A stretch of 27,477 nt of DNA from a virus. Position 1 is the stretch's first letter; each line of letters opens with the position of its first letter. Shown piece by piece: positions 1-8,992 of this stretch. Under the pieces are notes generated by a model. It was not told the origin of the DNA, made no database searches, and saw only the letters and a list, made by a program, of their open reading frames with translations. The position numbers and the translations under genes are program-made. The DNA lies in the IMG/VR virus record IMGVR_UViG_3300042355_000517, positions 1 through 27,477 of that record; one strand, 5' to 3'.

Positions 1-1729
1 AGCCGTGTGATACTAGTAGTGTATTTAAATTTTCTTCGCGTAAAAGAATTTCTACTAGTTTTTCTTTTCCGTCTAAGTCTAGAGCTTCTACAGTTTCATC
101 TAAGATTAGTAAGTTTACTCGATTTTGAGATAAACTCTGCATTAGCTTACGAATAGCAAGCAGTGTAGCTACATTAACTCTGGCACGCTCTCCGCCGCTT
201 AATGCTTGTATATCAATGTTATTACCATTGTCTACAATAATAACATTAAGTTTGTCATTACCACTAATCTCAAACGCAAGTTGAAATCTTCCACTACTTA
301 ATTCAGCTAAATATTGATTGGTTAGTACCTCTAGATCTTTTACTAAGTTTTCTATTTTATAAGCTACTAAACCAGTTGTACTAAATGTTTTTACTAGAAT
401 CGCTAGTATATTTAGGCGGCTTTGTAAACCTGCAAGATTAGCTTGCCAAGTAGTTAAATCTTCTTGCATATCAGCAAGCTGAGACTTTAAAAGTTCTGCT
501 TTACTGTTATGCTGTTGTCGTGCTTGATTTTCTAGCTCAATAGTTTGAATTGCAGTTTTAGCTTGTTGTATGGATTTTTGCAACTCATCTAGCTGTTTTT
601 GTAGAATTTTTTCATCTAAGAGTTCATTGGGTAAATCATTATCAATTAGTTGATAGTATTTTTCCCATTCTGCCTGAGCTTCTATAGCTTCTTTCCACAG
701 TTTTAATCTGTTTTCAATATCTTGAATTTTTGTGTTTACTTGTTGGCTAAACTCTTTACTAGTTGTAACGATTTGTTCATATTCATTAAGCAATTGTTGA
801 GTTTTTTCTCTGTTAATTGCTTGTAAACAAGTAGGACAAGAATCTGATAGATTAGTTAGTTTACGAATAAACTGTTGAGCATCTTGTGCAGTTTTATCAT
901 GTTCAGCACGTTTAGTTATATATTCGCTAATAGTTTCTGTAGGTTTTTCTGGTACAGGTAACAGTTTTAATTTACCTTGAACTGTTTTATATGTATTGTT
1001 CTGAGAAATCTTTTTATTTTTAGCACTTATAGTACTAATAGTTTCTCGAATACTAGCATATTGGCTTATATCATCTTCTGGCTGGGAAGGAACTGGTAGA
1101 AGTGGTTTTTGTTCTAAATTTTGTTTGTTATACTTATCAATCCAGTCTTGAATTGTTCGCAACTTAGATTCTGCACTGGCTACTAGTACTCCTAGATCTT
1201 GGTGTAGGCGTTTAAATTGATCACCAGTTTCTGTGTACCTAGTTAAGTTTAGGAGTTCAATTAAAAACTTTTTACGAGCCGTATCCGCACTAGTTAGAAA
1301 CTCTAGACTATTTGCACCACTTTGGTAAACTACTTGCGTAAAAGTTTTGTGATCAATACCTATAATGTCTTCAATAATTTTATAGGTTGTAGTAGCAGTA
1401 TGCCCACTTATATCTTTGCCATTCTTATACAACTTAACAATCTGAGAACCAGATCGTTTTGTTTCTATCCTATACTCATCGTTATCTTTTGTTAGTGCAA
1501 GTTCTACGTTATACCAGTTATCTTTTACATATCGGTTTAAAATATCTGTTTTTTTAATACCTTTGCTATTCTTATTATATAGAACTTCTTCAAGTATAAG
1601 AGCTATAGAACTTTTACCGTGTCCGTTTTTACCAATTAATTGCATTAGTGGAGCACTAGTAAAGTTTATTTGATTATCTTTGCCGTAACTAAAACAGTTA
1701 GACCATTTTAAGTGCTTTATTATTATCAT
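1..1729 (-). CDS. SbcC/Rad50-like recombination nuclease ATPase subunit (partial, C-terminus cut by window edge)
   Basis: This is the ATPase subunit of the SbcCD/Mre11-Rad50 type nuclease (T4 gp46, T5 D13 class), which processes DNA ends during replication and recombination. I placed the start at an ATG (MIIIKHLKW) that overlaps the end of the glutaredoxin gene by 32 bases. The Walker A motif GKNGHGKSS is at residues 33-41. A long region of coiled-coil character follows, with a CPTC zinc hook at residues 298-301. The ABC signature ALSGGER is near residue 510 and Walker B LLILDE near residue 538. About 576 residues are present and the reading frame is still open at base 1, so only the last few residues are missing. 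The neighbouring SbcD-like gene encodes its nuclease partner. Confidence 0.93.
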   Translation of the reverse strand, partial: MIIIKHLKWSNCFSYGKDNQINFTSAPLMQLIGKNGHGKSSIALILEEVLYNKNSKGIKKTDILNRYVKDNWYNVELALTKDNDEYRIETKRSGSQIVKLYKNGKDISGHTATTTYKIIEDIIGIDHKTFTQVVYQSGANSLEFLTSADTARKKFLIELLNLTRYTETGDQFKRLHQDLGVLVASAESKLRTIQDWIDKYNKQNLEQKPLLPVPSQPEDDISQYASIRETISTISAKNKKISQNNTYKTVQGKLKLLPVPEKPTETISEYITKRAEHDKTAQDAQQFIRKLTNLSDSCPTCLQAINREKTQQLLNEYEQIVTTSKEFSQQVNTKIQDIENRLKLWKEAIEAQAEWEKYYQLIDNDLPNELLDEKILQKQLDELQKSIQQAKTAIQTIELENQARQQHNSKAELLKSQLADMQEDLTTWQANLAGLQSRLNILAILVKTFSTTGLVAYKIENLVKDLEVLTNQYLAELSSGRFQLAFEISGNDKLNVIIVDNGNNIDIQALSGGERARVNVATLLAIRKLMQSLSQNRVNLLILDETVEALDLDGKEKLVEILLREENLNTLLVSHG

Positions 1730-1970
1730 TTAAAAATCTTCTAAATTCCTGTAGTCCACCAATCCATTTACCATCTACTACAATTTGTGGAACACTGCGT
1801 GCACCCGGTAGTGTACTAAAAAATAGTTGTTTAGTTTCTGGCGTATCTATTACGTTAACTTGGTACGGAACACCAAGTTGATCTAATAATTTTTTAACCG
1901 TATCACACCCAGGGCAGTTTGGCTGCGACCATACAACAACTTGTTTAATCTGTAAGTTTGTCTCTGGCAT
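1698..1970 (-). CDS. Glutaredoxin-like thiol-disulfide oxidoreductase
   Basis: A 90-residue single-domain glutaredoxin. The active site is CPGC at residues 19-22 after the strand VVVWSQPN. A VPQI segment (the cis-proline loop) and a GG-L motif for glutathione or substrate binding follow. Phage glutaredoxins usually reduce ribonucleotide reductase, as T4 NrdC does, but no reductase gene lies in this window. The gene is wedged between the two nuclease subunits and overlaps both: 26 bases with the SbcD-like gene upstream and 32 bases with the SbcC-like gene downstream. A GAGGA ribosome-binding site sits 9 bases before the ATG. The family call is firm; the partner protein is unknown. Confidence 0.9.
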   Translation of the reverse strand: MPETNLQIKQVVVWSQPNCPGCDTVKKLLDQLGVPYQVNVIDTPETKQLFFSTLPGARSVPQIVVDGKWIGGLQEFRRFLNDNNKALKMV

Positions 1971-2913
1971 TATAAAATTCCTCTAATACGCTATTAATTG
2001 TAGTCTGATCTAGTTCTAGAATATAGGTAAGATATTCACGAACTTCCTCAGCCATAGTCATATTAGGGTCTAGAATAAGCTGAGTATCTTGTGCTCGTTT
2101 TACTACTTTTTTATCGATTAGGTCACTATCTTCTAGTTGACTTAATTCGTGCAAGTTACCCTCAATCTCATAGATTGTATGATCGGGGTATGTCTGCGGT
2201 TTAGGGTCGCTTACGCCTACTGTTCGCTTAATAAGCTGTGGTAGATCAAACTTTAGCCACTCATGTTCCAAATTGTCCAAGTCAAGTAAGATGCATCCAG
2301 TTTCAACTCTGTTACGATGAAAGCTAGTAGTATAAGGACTACCGGGATAGAGAATATTACGCTGAGAGTTTTCATAACTGTGTAGATCTCCTGCTAGTAC
2401 TACTTGCCAGCGATTTAGTAGTTCTAGATTAATTTCTGCCTTAACGTGTGGAGGAATATCTCCACGAACATGAGTTACTAGCACTCTACCTTGAAAGTCT
2501 AAATTACTGTAATTATCTTGAAAATCCCGTAATTTATTATAAGGAATAATATCAATGTCTCCACCAAGTAAATCACTCCTATAGTCATCACATACAGTTA
2601 CTAGTTTATTTAATCGCCAAGTTGCACGTTTTAGATATGTTAAAAAGGTAGTATCCTTTTTAACCATTTCATGATTACCACTATAAATAACACTGGGTTT
2701 TTGAAGGCTAGCTACTAGGTCAAAATATAGCTCGACTTCATCCATATTAGGCAGTCTGTCAAATATATCACCGCCTATAATAATCATATCAGCTTTATCT
2801 TGCATCTCATGAAATTGATCTACAAATAGCTGAAATCTATTTTTAGCCCATTCTGTGGGCACATTCTTTTGACCTAGTTTAATGTGAATGTCGGCTGTAA
2901 AAAGTAATTTCAT
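1945..2913 (-). CDS. SbcD/Mre11-like exonuclease subunit
   Basis: A 322-residue calcineurin-fold nuclease, equivalent to T4 gp47 or T5 D12, that acts with the SbcC-like ATPase. The metal-binding motifs are in the expected order: D8-I-H10, GGDIFD (residues 47-52), GNHE (79-82), TH (148-149) and GDLH (176-179). The last motif is usually GHxH; here the first histidine is Asp, a variation to note. The C-terminal third lacks recognisable motifs and probably forms the capping and SbcC-binding region. The start codon lies just beyond the terminator of the SSB gene and has no clear Shine-Dalgarno sequence, so translation may depend on read-through transcripts. Confidence 0.9.
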   Translation of the reverse strand: MKLLFTADIHIKLGQKNVPTEWAKNRFQLFVDQFHEMQDKADMIIIGGDIFDRLPNMDEVELYFDLVASLQKPSVIYSGNHEMVKKDTTFLTYLKRATWRLNKLVTVCDDYRSDLLGGDIDIIPYNKLRDFQDNYSNLDFQGRVLVTHVRGDIPPHVKAEINLELLNRWQVVLAGDLHSYENSQRNILYPGSPYTTSFHRNRVETGCILLDLDNLEHEWLKFDLPQLIKRTVGVSDPKPQTYPDHTIYEIEGNLHELSQLEDSDLIDKKVVKRAQDTQLILDPNMTMAEEVREYLTYILELDQTTINSVLEEFYNARDKLTD

Positions 2914-2963
2914 AATATAAGATAAAATAGCCTGCTAAACTTTTGGCTTAGCAGGCTGGATTA
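2914..2963 (-). terminator. Intrinsic terminator after the ssDNA-binding protein gene
   Basis: A perfect 10-bp stem pairs 2929-2938 with 2948-2957 around a 9-base loop. On the minus strand it is followed by a T-rich stretch (CTATTTTATC). It lies directly after the stop codon of the SSB gene and would separate that abundant protein from the downstream nuclease genes. Confidence 0.8.
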
Positions 2964-3608
2964 TTAAGCTAAATCTTTAACAGCTTCACGTTCGCTATCT
3001 GTTTGATTCTCTTGTTCCTCTTCTTGGCCTTTTTGCAGTTTCTCGATTAAGGCTTTTACCTCGTCGCTGGTGGGGCGAGGATACTTTTCATCAATAGATA
3101 CTGCGGTATCAGCTAGCTTACGCTCGTTATCACCAAGGCTGCGCTGTTTACAACGAAGAACTTGCAGGGTGTATTCAACATTAAAAGCTAGTGGGCCAGT
3201 TTTATTACGCTTAAACACCACATCCCAACCAGTATCGTAGTCAGTAGGGTCGCCCAGATCTTCTGCAGCAGTTAGGATTTGCTCAAACAGTTTCTTTTTA
3301 AGATTTAGTACTTTAACTTTTCCATCCTTAGGATCAATACAGTTAACTGCATAGCTCCAGGAGCACTTCAAGTCAGGATACGAATCTTGTACCCAATCTT
3401 TTTCTAGATTATCAAATTTTTCTTTTTCACGACTAAAAGCTAGACATTCAATAGGAATATCTTTGTTATTAGTACCTTTTACCCAGTATACATAGCGTGG
3501 AAGAACCCCACCAATAAGCCTAACAGAGTTTTCTCCGTCTTTGTACTCGTAAGATTCAACTTTAGATGTTTGTGCTTTGCCTTTGGTTTGTTTAAATGAG
3601 AGTGCCAT
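2964..3608 (-). CDS. Single-stranded DNA-binding protein (gp32-like)
   Basis: A 214-residue protein with the features of phage gp32-type SSBs. The N-terminus is basic (FKQTKGKAQ), the core is rich in aromatic and basic residues (YVYWVKG, CSWSYAVNC, WDVVFKR), and the C-terminal tail is strongly acidic (EEEQENQTDSERE) and would recruit replication partners. I do not see the full zinc-binding set of T4 gp32. It has a good ribosome site (GAGGAAACAA before ATG) and its own terminator, as expected for a highly expressed DNA-coating protein. It sits between recombination and helicase genes. The assignment rests on composition and context more than on a decisive motif. Confidence 0.68.
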   Translation of the reverse strand: MALSFKQTKGKAQTSKVESYEYKDGENSVRLIGGVLPRYVYWVKGTNNKDIPIECLAFSREKEKFDNLEKDWVQDSYPDLKCSWSYAVNCIDPKDGKVKVLNLKKKLFEQILTAAEDLGDPTDYDTGWDVVFKRNKTGPLAFNVEYTLQVLRCKQRSLGDNERKLADTAVSIDEKYPRPTSDEVKALIEKLQKGQEEEQENQTDSEREAVKDLA

Positions 3609-3993
3609 TTGTTTCCTCGTATATAAATTTTAAATGTGCGTGTTTAATTATTAATAGCGGATTGTGTTTAATTGTAGCTATATTTAAGTCTGGGTATAAG
3701 GTTAAGTCAAGATGTTTTTGTTTTATGGTTTTATAGGAAAGATAATCTCTGCGTCCAGCTAGCCTAATATACTGTGCCTTAAATATTGCATCTGTTATTT
3801 TATCTTCAAATAGTGCTTTTGGATTTAACAAATAACTACTGCCTGCTTCTAGCCCCAAAATAGGTTTGTACTTTTCTCGTGCATTTTTAGGTATCCGAAT
3901 ACCAAGAAAACACTTATGTAGAGCTGCAACTAAATATTCAGGGTCGTTGTTTGTAGCAAACTCTAATTTGTTTAGGTTAAAAAAGAAGATCAT
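3592..3993 (-). CDS. Hypothetical protein in the D11 position
   Basis: A 133-residue protein, basic overall, with no motif I recognise. It ends 17 bases inside the SSB gene. It is the first gene after the promoter at 4012-4040 and its ATG lies only 18 bases from the -10 box, so the leader would be about 11 bases. There is no clear Shine-Dalgarno sequence, suggesting a near-leaderless message. In T5-like phages an uncharacterised gene (D11) lies between the D10 helicase and the nuclease genes. The positional match is suggestive only. Confidence 0.7.
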   Translation of the reverse strand: MIFFFNLNKLEFATNNDPEYLVAALHKCFLGIRIPKNAREKYKPILGLEAGSSYLLNPKALFEDKITDAIFKAQYIRLAGRRDYLSYKTIKQKHLDLTLYPDLNIATIKHNPLLIIKHAHLKFIYEETNGTLI

Positions 3994-4011
3994 TCTTTGA
4001 AGTAAAATAAT

Positions 4012-4040
4012 ATTATATCACTTTGTAGAACATTTTGCAA
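4012..4040 (-). promoter_or_regulatory. Sigma70-type promoter, TTGCAA-17-TATAAT
   Basis: On the minus strand TTGCAA (4035-4040) and TATAAT (4012-4017) are separated by 17 bases. The -10 is extended to TATAATATT, and an A/T tract (AAAAAATTTTG) lies just upstream. It drives the 133-residue protein gene and probably SSB. It is one of seven such sites in the window. Confidence 0.8.
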
Positions 4041-4051
4041 GTCAAAATTTT

Positions 4052-5344
4052 TTAAACCGTTTCAATGTGCCAGCCCTTTCTAAGGTACAAGCCTAGGCGG
4101 TTTCTGTTTTGCTTTTTATCAGCCCAACCAGCAAACTGTAGATCTACTACTAGTGGATCTAATTTACCAGGATGTTGTCGTTGTATTCTACCAATAACTT
4201 GCTCTAACAAGCTATCGTTGTTCATTGGTATTGCTAGGATAACACAGGAGAGTGAGTTGATTGAGATTCCTTCTGAGAAGATTTGTCTGCTACCAGCAAT
4301 CGACATTTTTTCACGGTTAAGGAGCTGTTGTTTAATCGTCTGACGCTCATCAAACCCGGTTTCGCCAGTAACCAACACACAATTTTCTCCGATGTATTCT
4401 TTGACATTTCGTAAAAACTCCACCCTATCTGCAATTATAAGTACTTGATGCCCTGTTTCTATTTCTTGTTTAGCAATGCCAGCAATAAACTCTTGATAAC
4501 TGGTATCGTTTGCTAGTGTATTTACTTTTTCAACCCATGTAGCGCCATGTTTAAGTGTGATTCCAGTGTTAACTGTCCTGACCGTTGGGGCCAGTGTGTT
4601 ACTTTGTGGGGGCTTGATAACATGATTTCCAAAATAATCTTGAAATAAGACGTGTTTTCCATCTTTACGTTGCATTGTTCCCGACAGAGCAATGCGAAAT
4701 CTACTGTGAAAAGTGTCAATAATTTGTGTAAATGTTGTTGCTGGACAGTGGTGTGCTTCATCTAGAATAATTGTTCCAAATTCTTTGCTTAGTGTATTAC
4801 AGTGCTTTACAAGCGTTTGCACATTAGCCACAGTAATAGCATGATCTTCCCAATCTAACTTACCACTACCTATAATTCCAGCTCTAATACCAAATAGGTT
4901 TTCTACTTCTTCACACCATTGATCTCTAAGCGCTGTAGTGTGAGTAATTACTAGTGTTTTTTGACCCAGCTTTCTAGCAAGATGTAGTGCGGTAAATGTT
5001 TTACCCCAGCCTACTAGTGCATTAATAAAGCAGGTATCTGTAATCTCGTCACATACGGCCTGTTGTTCTGGGCGTAGCTCAAACTTAGGGTCTGGAAACG
5101 GAGCAGGAACAAGTACTCGTTTATCTACTACTTCCCAGCCTTGAGGAATTAAATCTTTACGGCCTTGTGGAACACTAATAATACCATTACCAATTATTTT
5201 ATAGTTTCTAATAGTTTCTATACTACTAAAATGTTTACTACCAGTATCTTTTTTAAACTTATAGGTAAGAGTATCAATAATTTTTTTAGATAGTTCTGCA
5301 CCTGGATCATTTAAGTATATTTTATTACTTATGACTGCTTTCAT
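4052..5344 (-). CDS. Superfamily 2 DNA helicase (UvsW / T5 D10-like)
   Basis: A 430-residue ATP-dependent helicase of the XPB/UvsW type, expected to act in branch migration, fork regression or recombination-dependent replication. Motif I is ALVGWGKT (residues 109-116), with Trp in the P-loop. Motif II is DEAH (195-198), motif III SGT (221-223), motif V a GSRQIFSEGIS segment, and motif VI QVIGRIQRQ (about 380-390). The roughly 100 residues before motif I probably form a DNA-recognition domain, as in UvsW. The gene lies between DNA polymerase and the nuclease genes, matching D10 of T5. Confidence 0.9.
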   Translation of the reverse strand: MKAVISNKIYLNDPGAELSKKIIDTLTYKFKKDTGSKHFSSIETIRNYKIIGNGIISVPQGRKDLIPQGWEVVDKRVLVPAPFPDPKFELRPEQQAVCDEITDTCFINALVGWGKTFTALHLARKLGQKTLVITHTTALRDQWCEEVENLFGIRAGIIGSGKLDWEDHAITVANVQTLVKHCNTLSKEFGTIILDEAHHCPATTFTQIIDTFHSRFRIALSGTMQRKDGKHVLFQDYFGNHVIKPPQSNTLAPTVRTVNTGITLKHGATWVEKVNTLANDTSYQEFIAGIAKQEIETGHQVLIIADRVEFLRNVKEYIGENCVLVTGETGFDERQTIKQQLLNREKMSIAGSRQIFSEGISINSLSCVILAIPMNNDSLLEQVIGRIQRQHPGKLDPLVVDLQFAGWADKKQNRNRLGLYLRKGWHIETV

Positions 5345-5347
5345 TTG

Positions 5348-5887
5348 CTAGATTAGCCTGTAGGTAGTTTTAAATTGATCCAAGTATAAGCCGTATAACA
5401 TATAACCTAAACCCCACTGTAGTATACCAGCATAGCGTTCACCATTTTGTGGATGTCTGAGAGACTTAAATCTCTGATCTAGACCCTCAATTTCTAGAAT
5501 ACACCCTAGATTGGTCGCAGGTAACACCCTTTTAATCTTCCGGCAAACCAGCTTGGCGCGTGTGGATTTTTTGTACTGAAATAAGTTTCCATGGTTGTCT
5601 ATAAACCATGTAGTAGGCTTTGCTAATTTTATTAAATCCACCAAGAAGTATATTGCGCGAGTAATAGGAAACAGTTTTGATTGGTCAAGCTGATATTTTA
5701 AGTGCAATCGTCTCAGCCCTAGGGTCGGTGCATCTACAGTTCTATCGTCTACAAGACGAAAACCTATAAAACTATTTGTAGAATCTTTATCTACGTACTC
5801 TTTAGAGTAGAACACAACCCCATCCTCAACAGTAGGCTTGTGCTCTCCTAGTCTAAATACGGGCCAGACGATCTCCCCTAAATTCAT
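5348..5887 (-). CDS. Hypothetical protein between polymerase and helicase genes
   Basis: I do not recognise this 179-residue protein. I chose the ATG at 5887 (MNLGEIVWPVF) because GAGG sits 6 bases upstream; the reading frame is open further back inside the polymerase gene. The gene still overlaps the polymerase end by 35 bases. It is basic in the middle (KKSTRAKLVCRKIKR), suggesting nucleic acid contact, and aromatic-rich near the C-terminus (LQWGLGYMLYGLYLDQF). Its stop codon lies 3 bases before the helicase start. A role in replication is inferred only from position. Confidence 0.75.
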   Translation of the reverse strand: MNLGEIVWPVFRLGEHKPTVEDGVVFYSKEYVDKDSTNSFIGFRLVDDRTVDAPTLGLRRLHLKYQLDQSKLFPITRAIYFLVDLIKLAKPTTWFIDNHGNLFQYKKSTRAKLVCRKIKRVLPATNLGCILEIEGLDQRFKSLRHPQNGERYAGILQWGLGYMLYGLYLDQFKTTYRLI

Positions 5888-8135
5888 AAGTTTCCTCAAA
5901 AGATCCAAAACTGTAGTCATCACCAATATCTTGGTCTACTCCAATAGGTGAGCCAGAAATACTGCACCCACGATCAGTTTGAGTTCTAGTTTTTAGGATT
6001 TTGCAATAAGTATCAACATCTTTTTCATTAACTAGCGCAACAATAGAGTCATGTACTAACATGAATATTTTAGCATCCAAACCAAGTTTATTGACTTCTT
6101 GTTGAGTTTCCATTGCAGCCAGCAAGTTCATATCGCTGGCTAGAGATTGTACTTCGCTGTTAATACCGCTGCGTACCTCGTGCGCTGCAATACCTTTATC
6201 ACTAGAAAACACATTGGGCAACCTACGCTTTCTGCCAAAAAAGCTATAAGTAAACCCATTTTCTTCAATAAACCGTTTGCGACCGTCCAGCCACTTTTTT
6301 AGTTTATTAAACTTGTTAAAATATGCGTCAATGTCATCTTGTGCCTGTCTAACTGGATAAGGCTTTCCAGTAGCTTTTGTAACAGTTACAGACACTTTTT
6401 GAGCACCAGATCCATATAGGATACCAAAGCTAATAGCCTTAGCACTTTGCCGCATTTCTGGGTATAGTTTCTTAACCTGATCTACTTCACAAGGCAGATT
6501 AAACACCATTTTAGCAATCGTACTGTGAAAGTCTCCGCCGCTGCTAAACACTTGTTGCAGGTTTTTATCTGCACTTAATACAGCCGCATAATACATCTCT
6601 GCAGTAGTCAAGTCTTGCGAGATTATTTTGTAGCCCAAGGGAGCTCGGATACATCCTTTAATAATTGGATCATCTCGTGGTATTTGTTGTGCATTAAATT
6701 TACCGCTAGAACTAAGTCGGCCACTTGTTGTGAAAATAAGATTAAAATTAGTCCTAATTCTACCATCTTTGTCTAGCTCCGGCAGGATTTTATTGATATA
6801 AGTATTTTGAATTTTACCTAATTGCCTAACCTTTAGGATAGCACCTGGCAGAGGGTGTTCTTCACTAAGTTTTTCTAGGACTTCGGCGTCTGTAGAAACC
6901 GCTCCGGTACTAGTTTTTTTACCTGTAGGCTGTAGTCCAACATAGTCGAATAGTACCTCACGTAGATGAAACACAGAATTAGCGTTAAAGATTTTACCAG
7001 AATCTTTTTCAAATTCTTGTACCTCCTTGTAGGTAAATATAGCCTGTTTTGCTTCTTCAATCTGATCGTCTAGATAAAGTTTTGCTGCCTGCATTCTTTT
7101 TACACTAATAGGAATACCTACTTCTTCCATATTCATGAGAAACACAGTACCATCGATTAACAGATTTTTATATACCCACAAAAACTTATCATTCTTTTGA
7201 ATAATAGGCCAGAACTTTTGATATAGCTCATAGGTTACAGCAGTATCAATACTTGCATATTCTGAGATAATATCAAAAGGAATCAAATCATAGGTAAACT
7301 GCTCTTCTAGAATACCTTTTGATCTACAGTATTCTTTTTTGAAAGTGTCTAGAGCAGAATCATAATCACCAAAATCTGTGTACTTTAGGGCTAGTTCTTT
7401 TAAGCCATGACTATCAGTTTCATCAAGCACATAGTGCATAACCATAGTGTCATGAACATGGTCTGGTCTAAAGTCAATTCCAAGATGATAGCGAATCATC
7501 TTAAAGTCAAACTTTAGATTATGAAATACAATGTCAAAAGTATCAGCAATTTCTTGAATAAGCTGAATACATTCTTCATCTAGACAATCTGTAAGAATGT
7601 ATCTGCCATGTTTTGACCTGTAGGTTACACTAAGGCCAAGCACATAGCCATCTCGAGGATATAGTGCGGTAGTTTCTGTATCCATACACACCACGCCCTG
7701 GGCACCAGCCAAAACCTCCCTAAAGAATTCTTTAGCCTCTACAGTATCATCAATACCCTTATAGTCGCCAGCCTGTAGTGGCTTAACTTCACCATTATAA
7801 ATTTTGATGATTTTGTCTAGTGCACGCTCAAAGTCAGGTTTACCCTCTGGCTTGAACGCAAGCATTGCCGGGTTAGTAATACACACAAACTTATCGTCTA
7901 CTAGCTGCCCAGCCATGTTAGTAACGCTGGTAACTTTAGCATATTCTTTAGCAGCTTCTGCGCCCACTAGAATAACTAGATCATACAGTTCATGATCAAA
8001 ATCTAAATCAACATCTTTTTTGAGCAACTTAGTAATAGGAACACTACTCATATGAAAGTGTTCAAACTCAAAAAGAAAGTAGTCAGAATATCTAGTTCTA
8101 TTTGGTGCTTTGTCAATTAAGGCTACGCGCTTCAT
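5853..8135 (-). CDS. Family A DNA polymerase with 3'-5' exonuclease
   Basis: This is the replicative polymerase (760 residues), similar in plan to T5 D9 and T7 gp5. The proofreading domain shows MDTET (residues 151-155), the ExoII motif HNLKFD and an ExoIII-like YASIDT. The polymerase domain shows motif A SQDLTTAEMYYAA near residue 505, motif B RQSAKAISFGILYG and motif C VHDSI with catalytic Asp 696. Motif A keeps the Asp and the Glu steric-gate residue of the usual DYSQIE, and motif C has HDS where HDE is usual. The start overlaps the primase stop by 4 bases (ATGA), indicating translational coupling. Confidence 0.95.
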   Translation of the reverse strand: MKRVALIDKAPNRTRYSDYFLFEFEHFHMSSVPITKLLKKDVDLDFDHELYDLVILVGAEAAKEYAKVTSVTNMAGQLVDDKFVCITNPAMLAFKPEGKPDFERALDKIIKIYNGEVKPLQAGDYKGIDDTVEAKEFFREVLAGAQGVVCMDTETTALYPRDGYVLGLSVTYRSKHGRYILTDCLDEECIQLIQEIADTFDIVFHNLKFDFKMIRYHLGIDFRPDHVHDTMVMHYVLDETDSHGLKELALKYTDFGDYDSALDTFKKEYCRSKGILEEQFTYDLIPFDIISEYASIDTAVTYELYQKFWPIIQKNDKFLWVYKNLLIDGTVFLMNMEEVGIPISVKRMQAAKLYLDDQIEEAKQAIFTYKEVQEFEKDSGKIFNANSVFHLREVLFDYVGLQPTGKKTSTGAVSTDAEVLEKLSEEHPLPGAILKVRQLGKIQNTYINKILPELDKDGRIRTNFNLIFTTSGRLSSSGKFNAQQIPRDDPIIKGCIRAPLGYKIISQDLTTAEMYYAAVLSADKNLQQVFSSGGDFHSTIAKMVFNLPCEVDQVKKLYPEMRQSAKAISFGILYGSGAQKVSVTVTKATGKPYPVRQAQDDIDAYFNKFNKLKKWLDGRKRFIEENGFTYSFFGRKRRLPNVFSSDKGIAAHEVRSGINSEVQSLASDMNLLAAMETQQEVNKLGLDAKIFMLVHDSIVALVNEKDVDTYCKILKTRTQTDRGCSISGSPIGVDQDIGDDYSFGSFEETYEFRGDRLARI

Positions 8136-8992
8136 GTGTTATATCCAATATAATTTTTTATGCTGTCTACTGTTTCTTGATCTAGTTCGCCAGGGTCTGT
8201 ATCTTCAGGTAGATTTATAATTTCTACTAGAAATCCACAATCTTCAATTAGTGGTTTTAGTGTTTGCATAGCATTTTGACCTGCTTCGTCGCCATCAAAC
8301 ATCAAGTAGATTTTTGTTATACCTTGGGCTCTGTATGGTAATAGTTTAAGCTGTGTATCGTTTTGAAGTGTATTTGTACCAAATGTGCATACTACTGGGT
8401 GTAGTCCTTTATCGTAGACATTTAGTAAATCAAATATGCCTTCAACCATCACTAGGCTAGTTGATTCGTACGGCATATGTGGTGGGAATAAGGGAATCTG
8501 CACACCACTAGGATAATTTACATATCTAGGATTGCCATTGCTCATAGTATGCCGGGCTACAAATACTTGGATTTTATTAGTAATGTCCCAAATAGGAAAC
8601 ACTATTCTATCCTGAAGCTTTTCTACTTGATTTGTATAAAATGCTTCAAATTTCTTTAAAGTTTTTGGACTAATACCTCTAAATTGCTTTGTGTAAGGAG
8701 TAGCTCCTAGAGGCATATCTAGTCCAGTATTTGTAACCATAAGATCACGTAATTTTTTCTTTAATTTAGCTATTTTAATTGGTACTGGATTTGTAAAAAC
8801 ATTAAAATGTTTAAATACATTTGTTTTAAATCCGCAGCTAAAGCAGTGGGCGACTCCAGTTACTCGATCTATTCTAAAACTAGGATTTGAATCGTCATGC
8901 TCTGGATTAATACATTTTACAAGATAATCTCTGCCGCTTACGGTATAACTTAATCCTTGTTTTTGCAATAGTTCTAGTACTGGATCGCTCAT
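8132..8992 (-). CDS. DNA primase (CHC2 zinc finger plus Toprim)
   Basis: A 286-residue primase that would make RNA primers for lagging-strand synthesis with the adjacent helicase. The zinc-binding domain carries C27, H32, C50 and C53 (HCFSCG). The Toprim fold has the catalytic Glu in MVEGIFD (E184) and the acidic pair in MFDGDEAG (residues 231-238). It is shorter than cellular DnaG, lacks a helicase fusion and has no separate C-terminal helicase-binding domain. It starts right after the helicase gene stop and overlaps the polymerase start by 4 bases. Confidence 0.93.
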   Translation of the reverse strand: MSDPVLELLQKQGLSYTVSGRDYLVKCINPEHDDSNPSFRIDRVTGVAHCFSCGFKTNVFKHFNVFTNPVPIKIAKLKKKLRDLMVTNTGLDMPLGATPYTKQFRGISPKTLKKFEAFYTNQVEKLQDRIVFPIWDITNKIQVFVARHTMSNGNPRYVNYPSGVQIPLFPPHMPYESTSLVMVEGIFDLLNVYDKGLHPVVCTFGTNTLQNDTQLKLLPYRAQGITKIYLMFDGDEAGQNAMQTLKPLIEDCGFLVEIINLPEDTDPGELDQETVDSIKNYIGYNT

